Source: Mesorhizobium sp. Root552 (GTDB lineage: Bacteria; Pseudomonadota; Alphaproteobacteria; Rhizobiales; Rhizobiaceae). From it: a stretch of 64,000 nt of DNA. The notes under the pieces are model-generated. The model did no database searches, was not told where the DNA came from, and was given only the letters and a program-made list of their open reading frames with translations. A program made the position numbers and the translations under genes. The DNA is taken from positions 31,264 through 95,263 of the forward strand of contig NZ_LMFV01000003.1 of NCBI RefSeq assembly GCF_001427285.1, given 5' to 3'. Positions 27,987-39,191 of this stretch are shown here, piece after piece; positions within the stretch are counted from its first letter, which is position 1, and the number at the start of each line of letters is the position of its first letter.

Positions 27987-28124
27987 AGTCGAATGTGCCG
28001 TGGCACAAGAGATTAAGCCAATCAATTTTTCTGATCGCTAGGATTTATGCCAGTGATCGATCACGATGCGGCCAGCTTGGTTTTCCGGCTGCTAATGTGC
28101 TATTCAATCGATTGAAATTCGACT
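27987..28124. promoter_or_regulatory. Palindrome cluster in the mocR-pgi intergenic region
   Basis: AGTCGAA (27987-27993) runs straight into the perfect palindrome TGTGCC-GT-GGCACA (27994-28007) and CAAGAG. Further on are GTGATCGATCAC (28053-28064), TTCAATCGATTGAA (28103-28116) and TTCGACT (28118-28124). The first block mirrors the sequence upstream of mttB. The divergent region serves mocR and pgi. Confidence 0.5.
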
Positions 28125-28202
28125 AGATAGGTCGCCTTGAACCTCGCCGCAGCCGAGTGAGGTCTGCTAGAGTACCCAGCATACCGTCTCTGGAGCCTCC
28201 CC

Positions 28203-29840
<1,638 letters not shown>

Positions 29841-29843
29841 GTT

Positions 29844-30554
29844 TTGGCCGACATCAAGGGAATCCTCTTCGACAAGGACGGCACCCTTGTCGATTTCAAC
29901 GCAACTTGGTCCGGCGTTGCCGACTTCATGGCGCTGGAAGCCGCCGAGGGCGACCGGGCGCGGGCCGACAGGCTTCTCGCAGCTGCCGGCCTCGATCCGA
30001 AGACCCGCCGCTTCAAGGCGGATTCGGTGTTTGCCGCCGGCACCAATCTCGACGTGATCGAGCTGTGGCTGCCGCAGCTTTCGCGGGCCGAGCAGATCAC
30101 CGCGGTTGAACGGTTCAACGTCATCACTACCGAACAGGGAGCTGCACTGGCGGTGCCGCTGCCGGGCGTCATCGATGCTCTCGGCGCGCTACACGCCAGG
30201 CCATACCGGCTTGGGGTCGCCACCAACGATTCCACGCTTGGCTGCGAACGGACGCTGGCGACGCTTTCCATCGCGCAACTGTTCGATGCCGCCTATGGCT
30301 ATGATGCGGTGGCCAATCCGAAACCGGCGCCAGACACCGTTGTCGCCTTTTGCGATCTCACCGGCCTGAAGTCCATCGAGATCGCCATGGTCGGCGACAA
30401 TCGCCACGACCTCGAAATGGCGCGCGCCGGCGGCTGCGGCCTTGCCATCGGCGTCCTGTCGGGAACCGGCACGCGCGAAAGCCTGTCGCCGATTGCCGAT
30501 GTCGTGCTGGAATCGGTCGCCGACCTGCCCGGCTTCCTCGCCGCGCGGGGGTGA
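29844..30554 (+). CDS. HAD-family phosphatase (phosphoglycolate phosphatase-like)
   Basis: 236-residue HAD hydrolase: motif I DKDGTLVDF, motif II around ATNDST, motif III/IV KPAPDT and VGDNRHDLEMA. A helical cap follows motif I, as in the Gph/PGP group. TTG start three bases after the pgi stop; AGGGGG in the end of pgi is the ribosome site, so translation is probably coupled. Substrate unknown; a sugar phosphate repair role near pgi is plausible. Confidence 0.85.
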   Translation: MADIKGILFDKDGTLVDFNATWSGVADFMALEAAEGDRARADRLLAAAGLDPKTRRFKADSVFAAGTNLDVIELWLPQLSRAEQITAVERFNVITTEQGAALAVPLPGVIDALGALHARPYRLGVATNDSTLGCERTLATLSIAQLFDAAYGYDAVANPKPAPDTVVAFCDLTGLKSIEIAMVGDNRHDLEMARAGGCGLAIGVLSGTGTRESLSPIADVVLESVADLPGFLAARG

Positions 30555-30600
30555 GTAGCGGGCGCCTGGCGGTAGGCGAGGGCTTATTTTCACTGCGCAG

Positions 30601-30620
30601 GCCCGGACGGAAGACCGGGC
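30601..30620. terminator. Weak hairpin between HAD phosphatase and trpS
   Basis: GCCCGG and CCGGGC form a six-base stem with an 8-base loop, followed on the plus strand by GCCACTTTTCC. It lies between convergent genes. A weak terminator at best. Confidence 0.35.
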
Positions 30621-30647
30621 GCCACTTTTCCTGGAATTGCTCCGCGA

Positions 30648-31715
30648 TCAGTCCTGCAGCAGGCCGATGATGTCGCGCACCGAGCGCATCGTCTTTTCCG
30701 CCAGTGCGCCGGCCCGTTCGCCGCCGTCCTTCAGCACGGCGTCGACATAGGCGCGGTCGGCTGAAATGCGGCGCATCTCGCTCGCCACCGGGGCAAGCCT
30801 GTCCACCGCGAGGTCGGCCAGCGCCGGCTTGAACACGGAAAACTGCTGGCCGCCATACTGCTTCAGCACCTCTTCCTTGGTGATCTCGGCAAGGCCGGCA
30901 TAGATACCGACGAGGTTTTCCGCCTCGGGGCGGCTGGCCAGCCCGTCAACCTCGCTGGGCAAAGCCTCGGGATCGGTCTTGGCCTTCTTGATCTTCTTCG
31001 AAATGGTGTCTGCATCGTCGGTCAGGTTGATGCGCGACAGATCCGAGGGATCGGACTTCGACATCTTCTTCGAGCCGTCGCGCAAGCTCATGATGCGCGC
31101 AGCCGGCCCGCCGATCACCGGTTCGGTGATCGGGAAGAAGCCGTTGACCGTCTCGTCGCCGACCTTCATCTCAACGCCGATGCCGAGTTCGGCAATGCGG
31201 GCGGAAAAGTCGTTGTTGAACTTCTGGGCAATGTCGCGCGTCAGTTCCAGATGCTGCTTCTGGTCTTCGCCGACCGGCACGTGGGTGGCCCGGTAGACGA
31301 GGATGTCGGCCGCCATCAGGCTCGGATAGGCAAGCAAGCCGAGCGAGGCGTTCTCGCGGTCCTTGCCGGCCTTGTCCTTGAACTGCGTCATGCGGTTCAT
31401 CCAGCCGATGCGCGCCACGCAATTGAAGATCCAGGCAAGTTCCGCGTGCTGCATCACCCGCGACTGGTTGAAGACGATGTGCTTCTTCGGGTCGATGCCG
31501 GAGGCGAGGAAGGCAGCGGTGATCTGGCGCGTCTGGTCCTTGAGGTCGTCATGCACAAGTTGCGCGGTCAGCGAATGCAGGTCGACGACGCAATAGATGC
31601 AGTCGGATGTTTCCTGCAGGGCGACGAATTTCTTGATGGCGCCGAGGTAATTGCCGAGATGCAGGTTTCCGGTCGGCTGGACGCCTGAGAAAACGAGGGG
31701 CTTGAAGGCGGTCAT
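30648..31715 (-). CDS. trpS: Tryptophanyl-tRNA synthetase
   Basis: 355-residue class I synthetase. HIGH-type motif in [13 protein letters not shown] and KMSKSD near residue 200 are intact. ATG 31715 has AAGAGG upstream; the 12-codon upstream extension has no ribosome site. In many rhizobia trpS follows murJ directly; here an ECF sigma factor and DUF4142 gene lie between them. Confidence 0.95.
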   Translation of the reverse strand: MTAFKPLVFSGVQPTGNLHLGNYLGAIKKFVALQETSDCIYCVVDLHSLTAQLVHDDLKDQTRQITAAFLASGIDPKKHIVFNQSRVMQHAELAWIFNCVARIGWMNRMTQFKDKAGKDRENASLGLLAYPSLMAADILVYRATHVPVGEDQKQHLELTRDIAQKFNNDFSARIAELGIGVEMKVGDETVNGFFPITEPVIGGPAARIMSLRDGSKKMSKSDPSDLSRINLTDDADTISKKIKKAKTDPEALPSEVDGLASRPEAENLVGIYAGLAEITKEEVLKQYGGQQFSVFKPALADLAVDRLAPVASEMRRISADRAYVDAVLKDGGERAGALAEKTMRSVRDIIGLLQD

Positions 31716-31924
31716 GATGTCCTCTTGGCTTGTGGAGGGCCGTTCGCGCATGGCCTTGAAAAGCTGCCGGCTTTTCGGGAAGGATCATGCGGCTTTTTGA
31801 AACCTGCTTGGGATGTCTTTCGACGGCGCGCTTATGAACGATGGCAGGGGCGCGATCAAGAGGCCGGATCGAAGCATTCTTGCTGCTGTCGTCACCAGGC
31901 CCCTCGTGATAGAACAACCTTGGC

Positions 31925-31953
31925 GGGAACGTTTTTGCCCGCCGGCCATCCAA
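31925..31953 (+). promoter_or_regulatory. ECF-type promoter of the sigma factor gene
   Basis: GGGAACGTTT, 12 bases, CATCCAA. The same two blocks at the same spacing precede the DUF4142 gene (32764-32792). GGAAC is a classic ECF -35. ATG of the sigma gene is 23 bases beyond the -10 block. Autoregulation is inferred from the match. Confidence 0.65.
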
Positions 31954-31975
31954 TGGCCCGGACGGAGGAATTCTT

Positions 31976-32686
31976 ATGCCGTTGCCGGAGCAAGTCGCGC
32001 TGAGGCGCGCTGGCGACCTTGACGACCAGACTCTGGTCCGTCTGGCGATGGCGCAGGATGCCGCCGCGTTGCGCACCATCATGACACGGCACAACCAGAG
32101 GCTATACCGGCTGGCGCGAAGCATTCTCGTTGATGACAATGAAGCCGAAGACGCACTGCAGGAGGCTTACCTCAGCGCCTTTACCCATCTCGCAGGCTTC
32201 CGCGGCGACGCGGCGCTGGCAACCTGGCTGTCGCGCATCGTCATCAACGAATCGATCGCGCGCCTGCGCAAGAAACGACGTTTTCCCACCGTGCCGCCTG
32301 CGCGTCCCGGCCTGGACAGCGCACAGATCATCGCATTTTCCAACACCACGAGCCCGGACGATCCGGAACGACAAATGGCACAAAGACAGATCCTTGAGCT
32401 GGTTGAAAAAGCCACCGACAGCTTGCCCGAAAGCTTTCGCGCCGTCTTCGTGGCGCGGGCGATCGAAGGCCTCAGCACGGAAGAAACCGCCGAACTTCTC
32501 GATCTCAAGCCGGAAACCGTAAAGACCCGGCTGTTCCGCGCCCGCAAGCTGCTGCGCGACCGGCTGGAGGCGCAGGTGGGCGAAGTGCTTGTCGATGCCT
32601 TTCCGTTTGCTGGCGAGCGCTGCGCATGCGTCACGGAGAAAGTGATGGGGAGGCTCGGCTTCTCGAGCGATCTCACGGAGACCTGA
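31976..32686 (+). CDS. ECF-family RNA polymerase sigma factor
   Basis: 236 residues. Sigma-70 region 2 at about 30-100 (YRLARSILVDDNEAEDALQEAY, AFTHLAGFRGDA) and region 4 at about 150-205 (LSTEETAELLDLKPETVKTRLFRAR). An extra C-terminal tail carries a CAC motif in GERCACVTEKVMGRL. Strong ribosome site GGAGG before ATG 31976. No anti-sigma gene is adjacent. The only obvious partner is the DUF4142 gene downstream, which shares its promoter sequence. Confidence 0.92.
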   Translation: MPLPEQVALRRAGDLDDQTLVRLAMAQDAAALRTIMTRHNQRLYRLARSILVDDNEAEDALQEAYLSAFTHLAGFRGDAALATWLSRIVINESIARLRKKRRFPTVPPARPGLDSAQIIAFSNTTSPDDPERQMAQRQILELVEKATDSLPESFRAVFVARAIEGLSTEETAELLDLKPETVKTRLFRARKLLRDRLEAQVGEVLVDAFPFAGERCACVTEKVMGRLGFSSDLTET

Positions 32687-32763
32687 AACCGCCAGCTGGC
32701 CGAAAATTCCCGCTCCCTAAAACTCCATCGCGCAAGATTGTTTCCGCTATCTGACGAAAAGCC

Positions 32764-32792
32764 GGGAACGTTTCAACATGCCGCGCATCCAA
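32764..32792 (+). promoter_or_regulatory. ECF-type promoter of the DUF4142 gene
   Basis: GGGAACGTTT, 12 bases, CATCCAA, identical in both blocks and spacing to the sigma factor's own promoter at 31925-31953. It lies 54 bases before the ATG. Confidence 0.65.
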
Positions 32793-32845
32793 GCAGCGTC
32801 AGAAGGTGGCGCGCACCCTGCCGCGCCTGAAAAATGGAGTTCCAA

Positions 32846-33370
32846 ATGACCATCAAGTTGAATCTGGCCGTCGCGGCCGCTTTCCTGCTCGGCACCGTCA
32901 GCTTTGCCCAGGCTGCCGACAAGCCGACCGATCCGCAGATCGCCCACATCGCCTACACCGCCGGCGTCATCGACATCGAGGCTGCCAAGCTCGCCGTCGA
33001 GAAGTCGAAGACCAAGGAAGTCGTCGATTTCGCCAACTCGATGCTGGCCGACCACGAAGCCGTCAACGTCCAGGCGCTCGACCTCGTCAAGAAGCTGAAC
33101 GTGACACCGGAAGACAACGACACCTCGAAGGCCCTGGCTGCCGCTGCTGCCGCCAAGCGTGATGAACTGTCCAAGCTCGACGGCGCCGCCTTCGACAAGG
33201 CCTACATCGAAAACGAAGCTGCCTACCACGCCCAGGTCAACGGCGCTCTCGAAACCCTGCTCATCCCCTCGGCCACCAACCCCGAGTTGAAGAGCCTGCT
33301 CGAGACCGGCCTCAAGCTGTTCCAGGGCCACCAGCAGCACGCCGAACACGCTGCCGCTGCGCTGAAGTAA
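32846..33370 (+). CDS. DUF4142 exported protein
   Basis: 174 residues: Sec signal peptide (residues 1-23, ending FAQAADK), then an all-helical DUF4142 domain resembling ferritin-like four-helix bundles, with SKTKEVVDFANSMLADHEAVN typical of the family. Function of DUF4142 is not known; members are periplasmic or outer-membrane associated and often stress induced. ATG 32846 follows GGAG. Preceded by an ECF promoter matching that of the upstream sigma gene and followed by its own terminator. Confidence 0.88.
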   Translation: MTIKLNLAVAAAFLLGTVSFAQAADKPTDPQIAHIAYTAGVIDIEAAKLAVEKSKTKEVVDFANSMLADHEAVNVQALDLVKKLNVTPEDNDTSKALAAAAAAKRDELSKLDGAAFDKAYIENEAAYHAQVNGALETLLIPSATNPELKSLLETGLKLFQGHQQHAEHAAAALK

Positions 33371-33416
33371 AAGCCTTCCCAACGCGGCAATCCCGGAGCA
33401 TATCGATTCCGGCTTC

Positions 33417-33452
33417 GAAAGGGCGGCAACGCCCTTTCTTTTTGTCTTTATT
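33417..33452 (+). terminator. Terminator of the DUF4142 gene
   Basis: GAAAGGGCG-GCAA-CGCCCTTTC, a perfect 9-base stem with a tetraloop, followed by TTTTTGTCTTTATTT. Classic rho-independent form; its T-run overlaps the end of the convergent murJ gene. Confidence 0.9.
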
Positions 33453-35037
33453 TCTCTGACGTATCTGACCGCGCCGCGCCACGCCTGACATTGCGGCGGA
33501 TCATGCCGATGTCCGCGCCGCCAATGGCAAAGGCAATGGCAAAATAAAGCGCCGCGCCCGCTCCCGACAGCGCCGCCACCGCCGTCGCCTTGGTAACCAG
33601 CGGCGCAGACGATCCGAGCCACGGCGCGCACCAGATGCCGGCAAAGTAAAGCGCCGCCCCCATCAGGACGGAGGCCAGCACCAGCCGGGGAATGCGCTTC
33701 ATCAACGCCGCCTCGCGTTGCCAATGGCCACGCCGCACAAGGCCGACCAGCAGCATCAGCGCGTTGACCCAGCCGGCAACCGCAGACGCCACCGCGATGC
33801 CCGGCGCGCCCATGCGCGGAAACAGGAACAGCGCAAAGCCGACATTCACCGCAACCGAAATGGCGGCGAAGATCATCGGCGTTTTCGTATCCTCGCGGGC
33901 GAAGTAGCCGGGCGTGAACGCCTTGATCAGCACGAAGGCCGGCAGGCCGAGGCCAAAGATGGCGAGGATCGCCGCCACCGTCGGCGTCGATCCGTTGGCG
34001 GCAAACGCGCCACGTTCATAGAGCAGGCGCACGATCGGCTCGGAGAATACCAGGAGCGCTGCCGCCGCCGGCAAGGTCAGGAACAGCACGAACTCGACTG
34101 AGCGGTTTTGAAGATTGGCCGCTTCGACCATGTTGTTCGCCTTCAGCGCCCGCGACAGTTCCGGCAAAAGCACGATCGCCACCGCTATGCCGACGACGCC
34201 GAGCGGCAACTGGTAGACGCGGTCGGCCAGCGCCAGCGAGGACACGGCGCTGTCCTGCGTCGACGCAATCGCGGTGCCGATCAGCGTGTTGATCTGGGTG
34301 ATGCCGCCGGTCACCGCCGCCGGCAGCGCCAGCAACAAAAGGCGCTTCACGCCCGGCGTCAGGCGCGGCCGCTTGAAGCCGATGGAAATGCCGGCATGGC
34401 GGGCCGCGATCCACACGATGGCCAGTTGCACCACGCCCGCCGCCATCACGCCCCAGGCCATCGCATAGCCGACCGACAGCCCGTCGGCGCCGCTGCGCCA
34501 AGCCTGATAGAGCACGCCGATAAGGATGACGTTCAAGAACACCGGCGCAATCGCGGCGGCGAAATAGCGCCTCAGCGAATTCAGCATGCCGGCCATCATC
34601 GAGGCCAGCGACATGCACACCAGATAGGGGAACATGATCGTGGCCAGCGCCACGGTGAGGTCGTATTTTTCCGGGTCGTCGGCAAAGCCCGGCGCGATGA
34701 TGGTGCTGACCAGAAGCGGCATCGCCAGTTCCATGGCAATGGTCAGCACGATCAGCGCGCTGAACAGGACGCCGAACACCTCTTCGGAAAAGCGCCGCGC
34801 GCCGTCGATGCCGCCGGCCTCGATCTCCTTGGCAAACAGCGGCACGAAAGCCGTGTTGAACGCGCCTTCGGCAAACAGCCGGCGAAAGGTGTTGGGAAAC
34901 TGGAACGCGGCATAGAAGGCATCCGCCACCGGCCCGGTGCCGAGCGCCGCCGCCATCAGCATCTCGCGGGTGAAGCCAAGCACGCGGCTCACCAATGTGC
35001 CCGAGGCGACCGTCGCGAATTTCTTCACCAGGCTCAT
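33448..35037 (-). CDS. murJ: Lipid II flippase MurJ (MviN)
   Basis: 529-residue membrane protein with about 14 helices. It flips lipid II across the inner membrane for peptidoglycan synthesis. N-terminal LGFTREMLMAAALG and PNTFRRLFAEGAFNTAFVPLF are MurJ hallmarks. ATG 35037 chosen: it begins the family N-terminus and has GGAGG upstream; the frame extends further into repeat DNA. It follows glnD after the inverted-repeat region. Confidence 0.94.
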   Translation of the reverse strand: MSLVKKFATVASGTLVSRVLGFTREMLMAAALGTGPVADAFYAAFQFPNTFRRLFAEGAFNTAFVPLFAKEIEAGGIDGARRFSEEVFGVLFSALIVLTIAMELAMPLLVSTIIAPGFADDPEKYDLTVALATIMFPYLVCMSLASMMAGMLNSLRRYFAAAIAPVFLNVILIGVLYQAWRSGADGLSVGYAMAWGVMAAGVVQLAIVWIAARHAGISIGFKRPRLTPGVKRLLLLALPAAVTGGITQINTLIGTAIASTQDSAVSSLALADRVYQLPLGVVGIAVAIVLLPELSRALKANNMVEAANLQNRSVEFVLFLTLPAAAALLVFSEPIVRLLYERGAFAANGSTPTVAAILAIFGLGLPAFVLIKAFTPGYFAREDTKTPMIFAAISVAVNVGFALFLFPRMGAPGIAVASAVAGWVNALMLLVGLVRRGHWQREAALMKRIPRLVLASVLMGAALYFAGIWCAPWLGSSAPLVTKATAVAALSGAGAALYFAIAFAIGGADIGMIRRNVRRGAARSDTSEK

Positions 35038-35117
35038 TGTCTGGACGCCTCCATGTGTGAGCCTTGAAGCAAAGCAGATTGGCGCCACAAAGGCGTTCCG
35101 GATGCGCCCCTTGTCAC

Positions 35118-35272
35118 CCCCCTCTGTCCTGCCGGACATCTCCCCCTCAAGGGGGGAGATTGCACAAACCTTTGCCGTTGCGGGATCAAGTGGGTCGCTG
35201 CTGACTGCCGCACGGTATCAGGACTACCGATCTCCCCCCTTGAGGGGGAGATGTCCGGCAGGACAGAGGGGG
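35118..35272. repeat. 43-base perfect inverted repeat with 69-base spacer
   Basis: Arms 35118-35160 and 35230-35272 are exact reverse complements. Each arm itself contains a near-palindrome of ATCTCCCC and GGGGAGAT, and a TCCTGCCGGA core. The element fills most of the 339-base gap between glnD and murJ. It resembles short palindromic repeats scattered in Mesorhizobium-type genomes, which I recall but cannot verify here. Confidence 0.85.
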
Positions 35273-35376
35273 ATAGACGGCAATACCGCCCTGCTACCCT
35301 TCCGCCTTCACACGGACGCTGCCTCGACAGCCGACAGGCGCGCGCATACCAACAAGATTTCAACGCCAATCCCACC

Positions 35377-38169
35377 CTATTCCGCCGCATTCGACTTGGC
35401 GAGCTGCTCCAACCCGGAGCCTTCCAGCGCCTCGACCAGCTTGGCGCGGATCTGCTTGATGCGCGCCGGGTTGTCGATCTTCTGGCCGGTCAGGTCGGTG
35501 ACATAGAAGGTATCGATGACCTTCTCGCCGAAGGTGGTGATGTGGGCCGATGCGATGTCGAGCGACAGGTCGGACAGCGCCCCGGTGATCTCCGACAACA
35601 GGCCGGGACGGTCGAGCCCCTCGACCTCGATCACCGAGAAGCGGTTGGACAGGCTGTTGCGGATTTCGGCATGCGGCGGGATGCGAAACACCTTGGCGCC
35701 GCGCTTCGGCTTGGTGCGCCTGGCGATCATCTCCGGCAGCCACGTCCTGCCCGACAAAACGTCCTCGATCAGCTTGCCGACCCGCTCGGCGCGGCGGCGC
35801 TCATCCTCGTCCAGATCGAACTCGCGGCTGATCAGGATGGTGTCCAGCGCCCGCCCGTCGGAGGTCGTGAAGATCTGGGCATCGACAATGTTGCCGCCGG
35901 CAGCAGCGCAAGCGCCGGCGATGACCGAAAGCAGGCGCGGATGGTCCTGCGCCAGGACCGTGATCTCGGTCACGGCCTCGAACTCATGCGTCTTGACCAT
36001 GGTGGCAAGCTTGCGGCCCGCGGCATCGGCCTCGCGCACGAATTCGGCATGGCGGATCTGGTCTGCGAGATCGACAGTCAAAAGGTAATTTTCATAGTGC
36101 AGGCCGACATAGCCGCGCCTCGCTTCCCCGGTCCAGCCGGTCAGGGCGGCGGCCAGCTTGTCGCGCGCCTCGGCGGCACGCTCGGCCCGCGACATCTCGG
36201 AGAAGCCGCCGGTCAAAAGAAGCTCGGTCTCGTAATAGAGATTGCGCAGCAACTGCCCCTTCCAGCCGTTCCACACGCCGGGCCCGACGCCGCGAATGTC
36301 GCAGACCGTCAGGATGAGCAAAAGCTTGAGCCGCTCGACCGATTGCACGATTGCGGCGAAATCCTCGATGGTCTTGCGGTCATTGAGGTCGCGCGTCTGC
36401 GCCGTCATCGACATGACGAGATGATTGTCCACCAGCCACGCCACCGTCTCGGTGTCGGCGGCGGATAGGCCCATATGAGGCCCCAGACGGCGCGCGATGC
36501 GGGCGCCCGCAACCGAATGGTCCTCGGGCCTGCCCTTGGCGATGTCGTGCAGCAGCACGGCGACGTAGAGCGCGTCGCGGCTCTTCCTCAGTCCCGGCAT
36601 CAGCGAATGCGACAGCGGATGCACCTTGGCGTCGTCGCCGCGCTCGATCTCTGCCAGCACGCCGACGCAACGGATCAGATGCTCGTCCACCGTATAGTGG
36701 TGGTACATGTTGAACTGCATCATGGCTACAATCTTGCCGAAGTCGGGGATCAGCTTCGACAGCAGGCCGGATTCGTTCATGCGGCGCAAATTGAGCTCGG
36801 CGTAGCGGTCCGAGGTCAGGATATCGAGGAACAGGCGGTTGGCCTCGGCGTTGCGCCGGAGCGTCTTGTCCACCAGCCGCAACGAGCGCGTCACCAGCTT
36901 CAGCGCATTGGGATGGAACTCCAGCCCGTGCCGGTCGGCGAACCAGAACAGGCGCACCAGATTGACCGGGTCGCGCTCGAACACCTCGTCGTCGGCAACG
37001 TTCAGGCGATGGTTGTCGAGAATGAAGTCGCTCGTGCCGGCAAGCTTGCGGCGGCGGCGCGAGAAGCCGGTGATCATGCGGTTGAAGCCCGGCACATGCT
37101 TGGCCTGTTCTTCCTCCAGCGCCGCGCAGAAGATGCGGGTAAGGTCGCCGACATCCTTGGCGATCAGGAAATAGTGCTTCATGAAGCGCTCGACCGCCGA
37201 CAGGCCGGGGTGGCTGGTGTAGCCCAGCCGCTCGGCGATATCGCGCTGGATGTCGAAATGCAGCCGCTCCTCGGCCTTGCCGGTCAGGAAATGCATGTGG
37301 CAGCGCACCGCCCACAGGAAGTCCTCCGACTTCAGGAACTGCCGGTATTCGCTCTGGGTGAACACGCCCTTGCCGACCAGTTCGGCGCCGGTGCGCACGC
37401 GGTAGAAATACTTGCCGATCCAGAACAGCGTGTGCAGGTCGCGCAGGCCGCCCTTGCCGTCCTTGACGTTCGGTTCGACCAGATAGCGGCTCTCGCCGGC
37501 CTTGGCGTGGCGCGCGTCGCGCTCGGCAAGCTTGGCCTGCGCATATTCGAGCCCGGTCGAGGCGACGACCTCGCGATCGAAGCGCTTCAGAAGCTCCTGG
37601 CAGAGTTTCTCCTCGCCCCACAAAAAGCGCGTCTCGAGCACCGCGGTGCGGATGGTCATGTCGGAAAGCGACAGGCGGATGCACTCGTCGATGTTGCGGG
37701 TGGCGTGGCCGACCTTCAGCCCCATGTCCCACAGCATATAAAGCATGTATTCGACGATCTGTTCGCCCCACGGCGTCTGCTTGTAGGGCAGCAGGAACAG
37801 GAGATCGATGTCGGAGCCGGGCGCCAGCGTGCCGCGCCCGTAGCCGCCGACGGCAACGACCGCCATGCGCTCGGCAGCGGACGGATTCTTGGCCGGATAG
37901 ACGTGGCTTGCGGCGAAGTCATAGAGCGCGCGCACGATCTCATCCATGACGTGCGACAGCCGGGCCGCGCAGGCGGTGCCGCCGCCGTCCTTCTTCAGCA
38001 TCGCCTCGGCCACCTTCATGCCGGCCGCCCGGCGATCCTTGAGACAATTGAGCACGGCCGCGCGCGTTTCCGGCGCGGCGGCCGGTTCCTTCGCCACCAG
38101 CGCCGAAAGCTCGCGGCGCAGGGCCTCGCCGTCGATCAGCTCATCCAGCTTGAGAGAGATTTTCGCCAT
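35377..38169 (-). CDS. glnD: PII uridylyltransferase / uridylyl-removing enzyme
   Basis: 930-residue nitrogen sensor that uridylylates and de-uridylylates PII proteins in response to glutamine. Nucleotidyltransferase motif [18 protein letters not shown] near residues 107-125; HD domain ([14 protein letters not shown]) near 540; two ACT domains near 735-805 and 840-910, the second with [14 protein letters not shown]. Full length and intact. Ribosome site weak. Confidence 0.96.
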   Translation of the reverse strand: MAKISLKLDELIDGEALRRELSALVAKEPAAAPETRAAVLNCLKDRRAAGMKVAEAMLKKDGGGTACAARLSHVMDEIVRALYDFAASHVYPAKNPSAAERMAVVAVGGYGRGTLAPGSDIDLLFLLPYKQTPWGEQIVEYMLYMLWDMGLKVGHATRNIDECIRLSLSDMTIRTAVLETRFLWGEEKLCQELLKRFDREVVASTGLEYAQAKLAERDARHAKAGESRYLVEPNVKDGKGGLRDLHTLFWIGKYFYRVRTGAELVGKGVFTQSEYRQFLKSEDFLWAVRCHMHFLTGKAEERLHFDIQRDIAERLGYTSHPGLSAVERFMKHYFLIAKDVGDLTRIFCAALEEEQAKHVPGFNRMITGFSRRRRKLAGTSDFILDNHRLNVADDEVFERDPVNLVRLFWFADRHGLEFHPNALKLVTRSLRLVDKTLRRNAEANRLFLDILTSDRYAELNLRRMNESGLLSKLIPDFGKIVAMMQFNMYHHYTVDEHLIRCVGVLAEIERGDDAKVHPLSHSLMPGLRKSRDALYVAVLLHDIAKGRPEDHSVAGARIARRLGPHMGLSAADTETVAWLVDNHLVMSMTAQTRDLNDRKTIEDFAAIVQSVERLKLLLILTVCDIRGVGPGVWNGWKGQLLRNLYYETELLLTGGFSEMSRAERAAEARDKLAAALTGWTGEARRGYVGLHYENYLLTVDLADQIRHAEFVREADAAGRKLATMVKTHEFEAVTEITVLAQDHPRLLSVIAGACAAAGGNIVDAQIFTTSDGRALDTILISREFDLDEDERRRAERVGKLIEDVLSGRTWLPEMIARRTKPKRGAKVFRIPPHAEIRNSLSNRFSVIEVEGLDRPGLLSEITGALSDLSLDIASAHITTFGEKVIDTFYVTDLTGQKIDNPARIKQIRAKLVEALEGSGLEQLAKSNAAE

Positions 38170-38258
38170 ATGCGCCGGAACGTCTCTTCGTTTCGGCGGC
38201 GTCTATATCCTGTTTTTATGGCGAACGGTATGGGCTTGTCGAACGGCCGGCCGGTGCC

Positions 38259-39035
38259 TCAGGCTACCGCAGACAGCGCATGATCGAACGACACCCGGTT
38301 GCGGCCCTGCCGCTTGGCTTCATAAAGGCAGCGGTCGGCCTGCCGCATGACTTCCGGAAACTTGACGCGACGACGCCCGACCTCGGCGGCGCCGATGCTG
38401 ACGGTCAGCGCCGATCCATCCTGGTCTTCCGTCTGCCAGGGAATGCATTGCACCTGGCGGCGAACAAGCTCCGCCATCTGCATGGCCTCATCCTTGCTGA
38501 CCGAAACCAGCAGTATGGCGAACTCCTCGCCACCGATGCGGCCGACGATGTCCTTGCGGCGCACGGCATATTGCAGGGCGCGGGCGATCTTCACCAGCGC
38601 CTCGTCGCCCTTGGGGTGGCCGTAGCGGTCGTTGACCGCCTTGAAGTGATCGGCATCGACGATCAAAAGGTAGTGCCCTTCGGTGCGGTCGCGCTGCTCG
38701 TCGACATGGCGCAGGAAGCCTTCCCGGTTGAGCAGCCCCGTCATCTGGTCGTGGCTGGCGACGAAACTCAACTGCTCATGCGCCTTGGCGAGGTCGGCGA
38801 ACGACTGCTCCAGCTTCTCATGCGTCTTCTGCAGTTTTTCAGCCTGGGTGAAGATGTAGACGGCAATCGGCGTGCCAACGACGATGGGTATGGCCAGGCA
38901 TTCGATCCAGCCCAGCCAGTCGATCGCCAAACCCAGCGCCCAACGCAGCGAAAACGAGATCGTGAAGGTCGCCACGATGGCCGGGCCGACAACGAGCAAG
39001 GTTCTGGCGGCTATCCGCTTCGTGCGTTGATCCAT
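38259..39035 (-). CDS. GGDEF diguanylate cyclase
   Basis: 258 residues: two membrane helices (about 10-60), a short coiled coil (about 65-95), then a GGDEF domain with an active-site GGEEF and the DHFKAVNDRYGHPKGDEAL segment. No clear RxxD product-inhibition site directly before the motif. Makes cyclic di-GMP. ATG 39035 has ACGGG upstream; an ATG 18 bases earlier is possible. Confidence 0.9.
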   Translation of the reverse strand: MDQRTKRIAARTLLVVGPAIVATFTISFSLRWALGLAIDWLGWIECLAIPIVVGTPIAVYIFTQAEKLQKTHEKLEQSFADLAKAHEQLSFVASHDQMTGLLNREGFLRHVDEQRDRTEGHYLLIVDADHFKAVNDRYGHPKGDEALVKIARALQYAVRRKDIVGRIGGEEFAILLVSVSKDEAMQMAELVRRQVQCIPWQTEDQDGSALTVSIGAAEVGRRRVKFPEVMRQADRCLYEAKRQGRNRVSFDHALSAVA

Positions 39036-39131
39036 AATGACCCGTCTTAACATAGATTACGATGACGTAGGGTTATGGAATTGGATCGTATTTTAGCGGT
39101 TCATTGAAAATCCAATTTTTACAAAGCGGTC

Positions 39132-39162
39132 TTGACCTTCCAGTTACTGGAAGCCCTATCTC
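39132..39162 (+). promoter_or_regulatory. MerR-type (CueR/HmrR) promoter of copA
   Basis: TTGACC, a 19-base spacer, TATCTC. The spacer holds the perfect dyad CTTCCAG-TTA-CTGGAAG (39137-39153). The long spacer and dyad are the classic copper-responsive MerR-family arrangement. The regulator gene is not in the window. Confidence 0.75.
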
Positions 39163-39191
39163 GGCTGAACGGAACGATTTCGAGGCTCGCC

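Noticed and set aside
36475..38283. 602-codon plus-strand frame
   Set aside because: Antisense to glnD, which has all domains intact.
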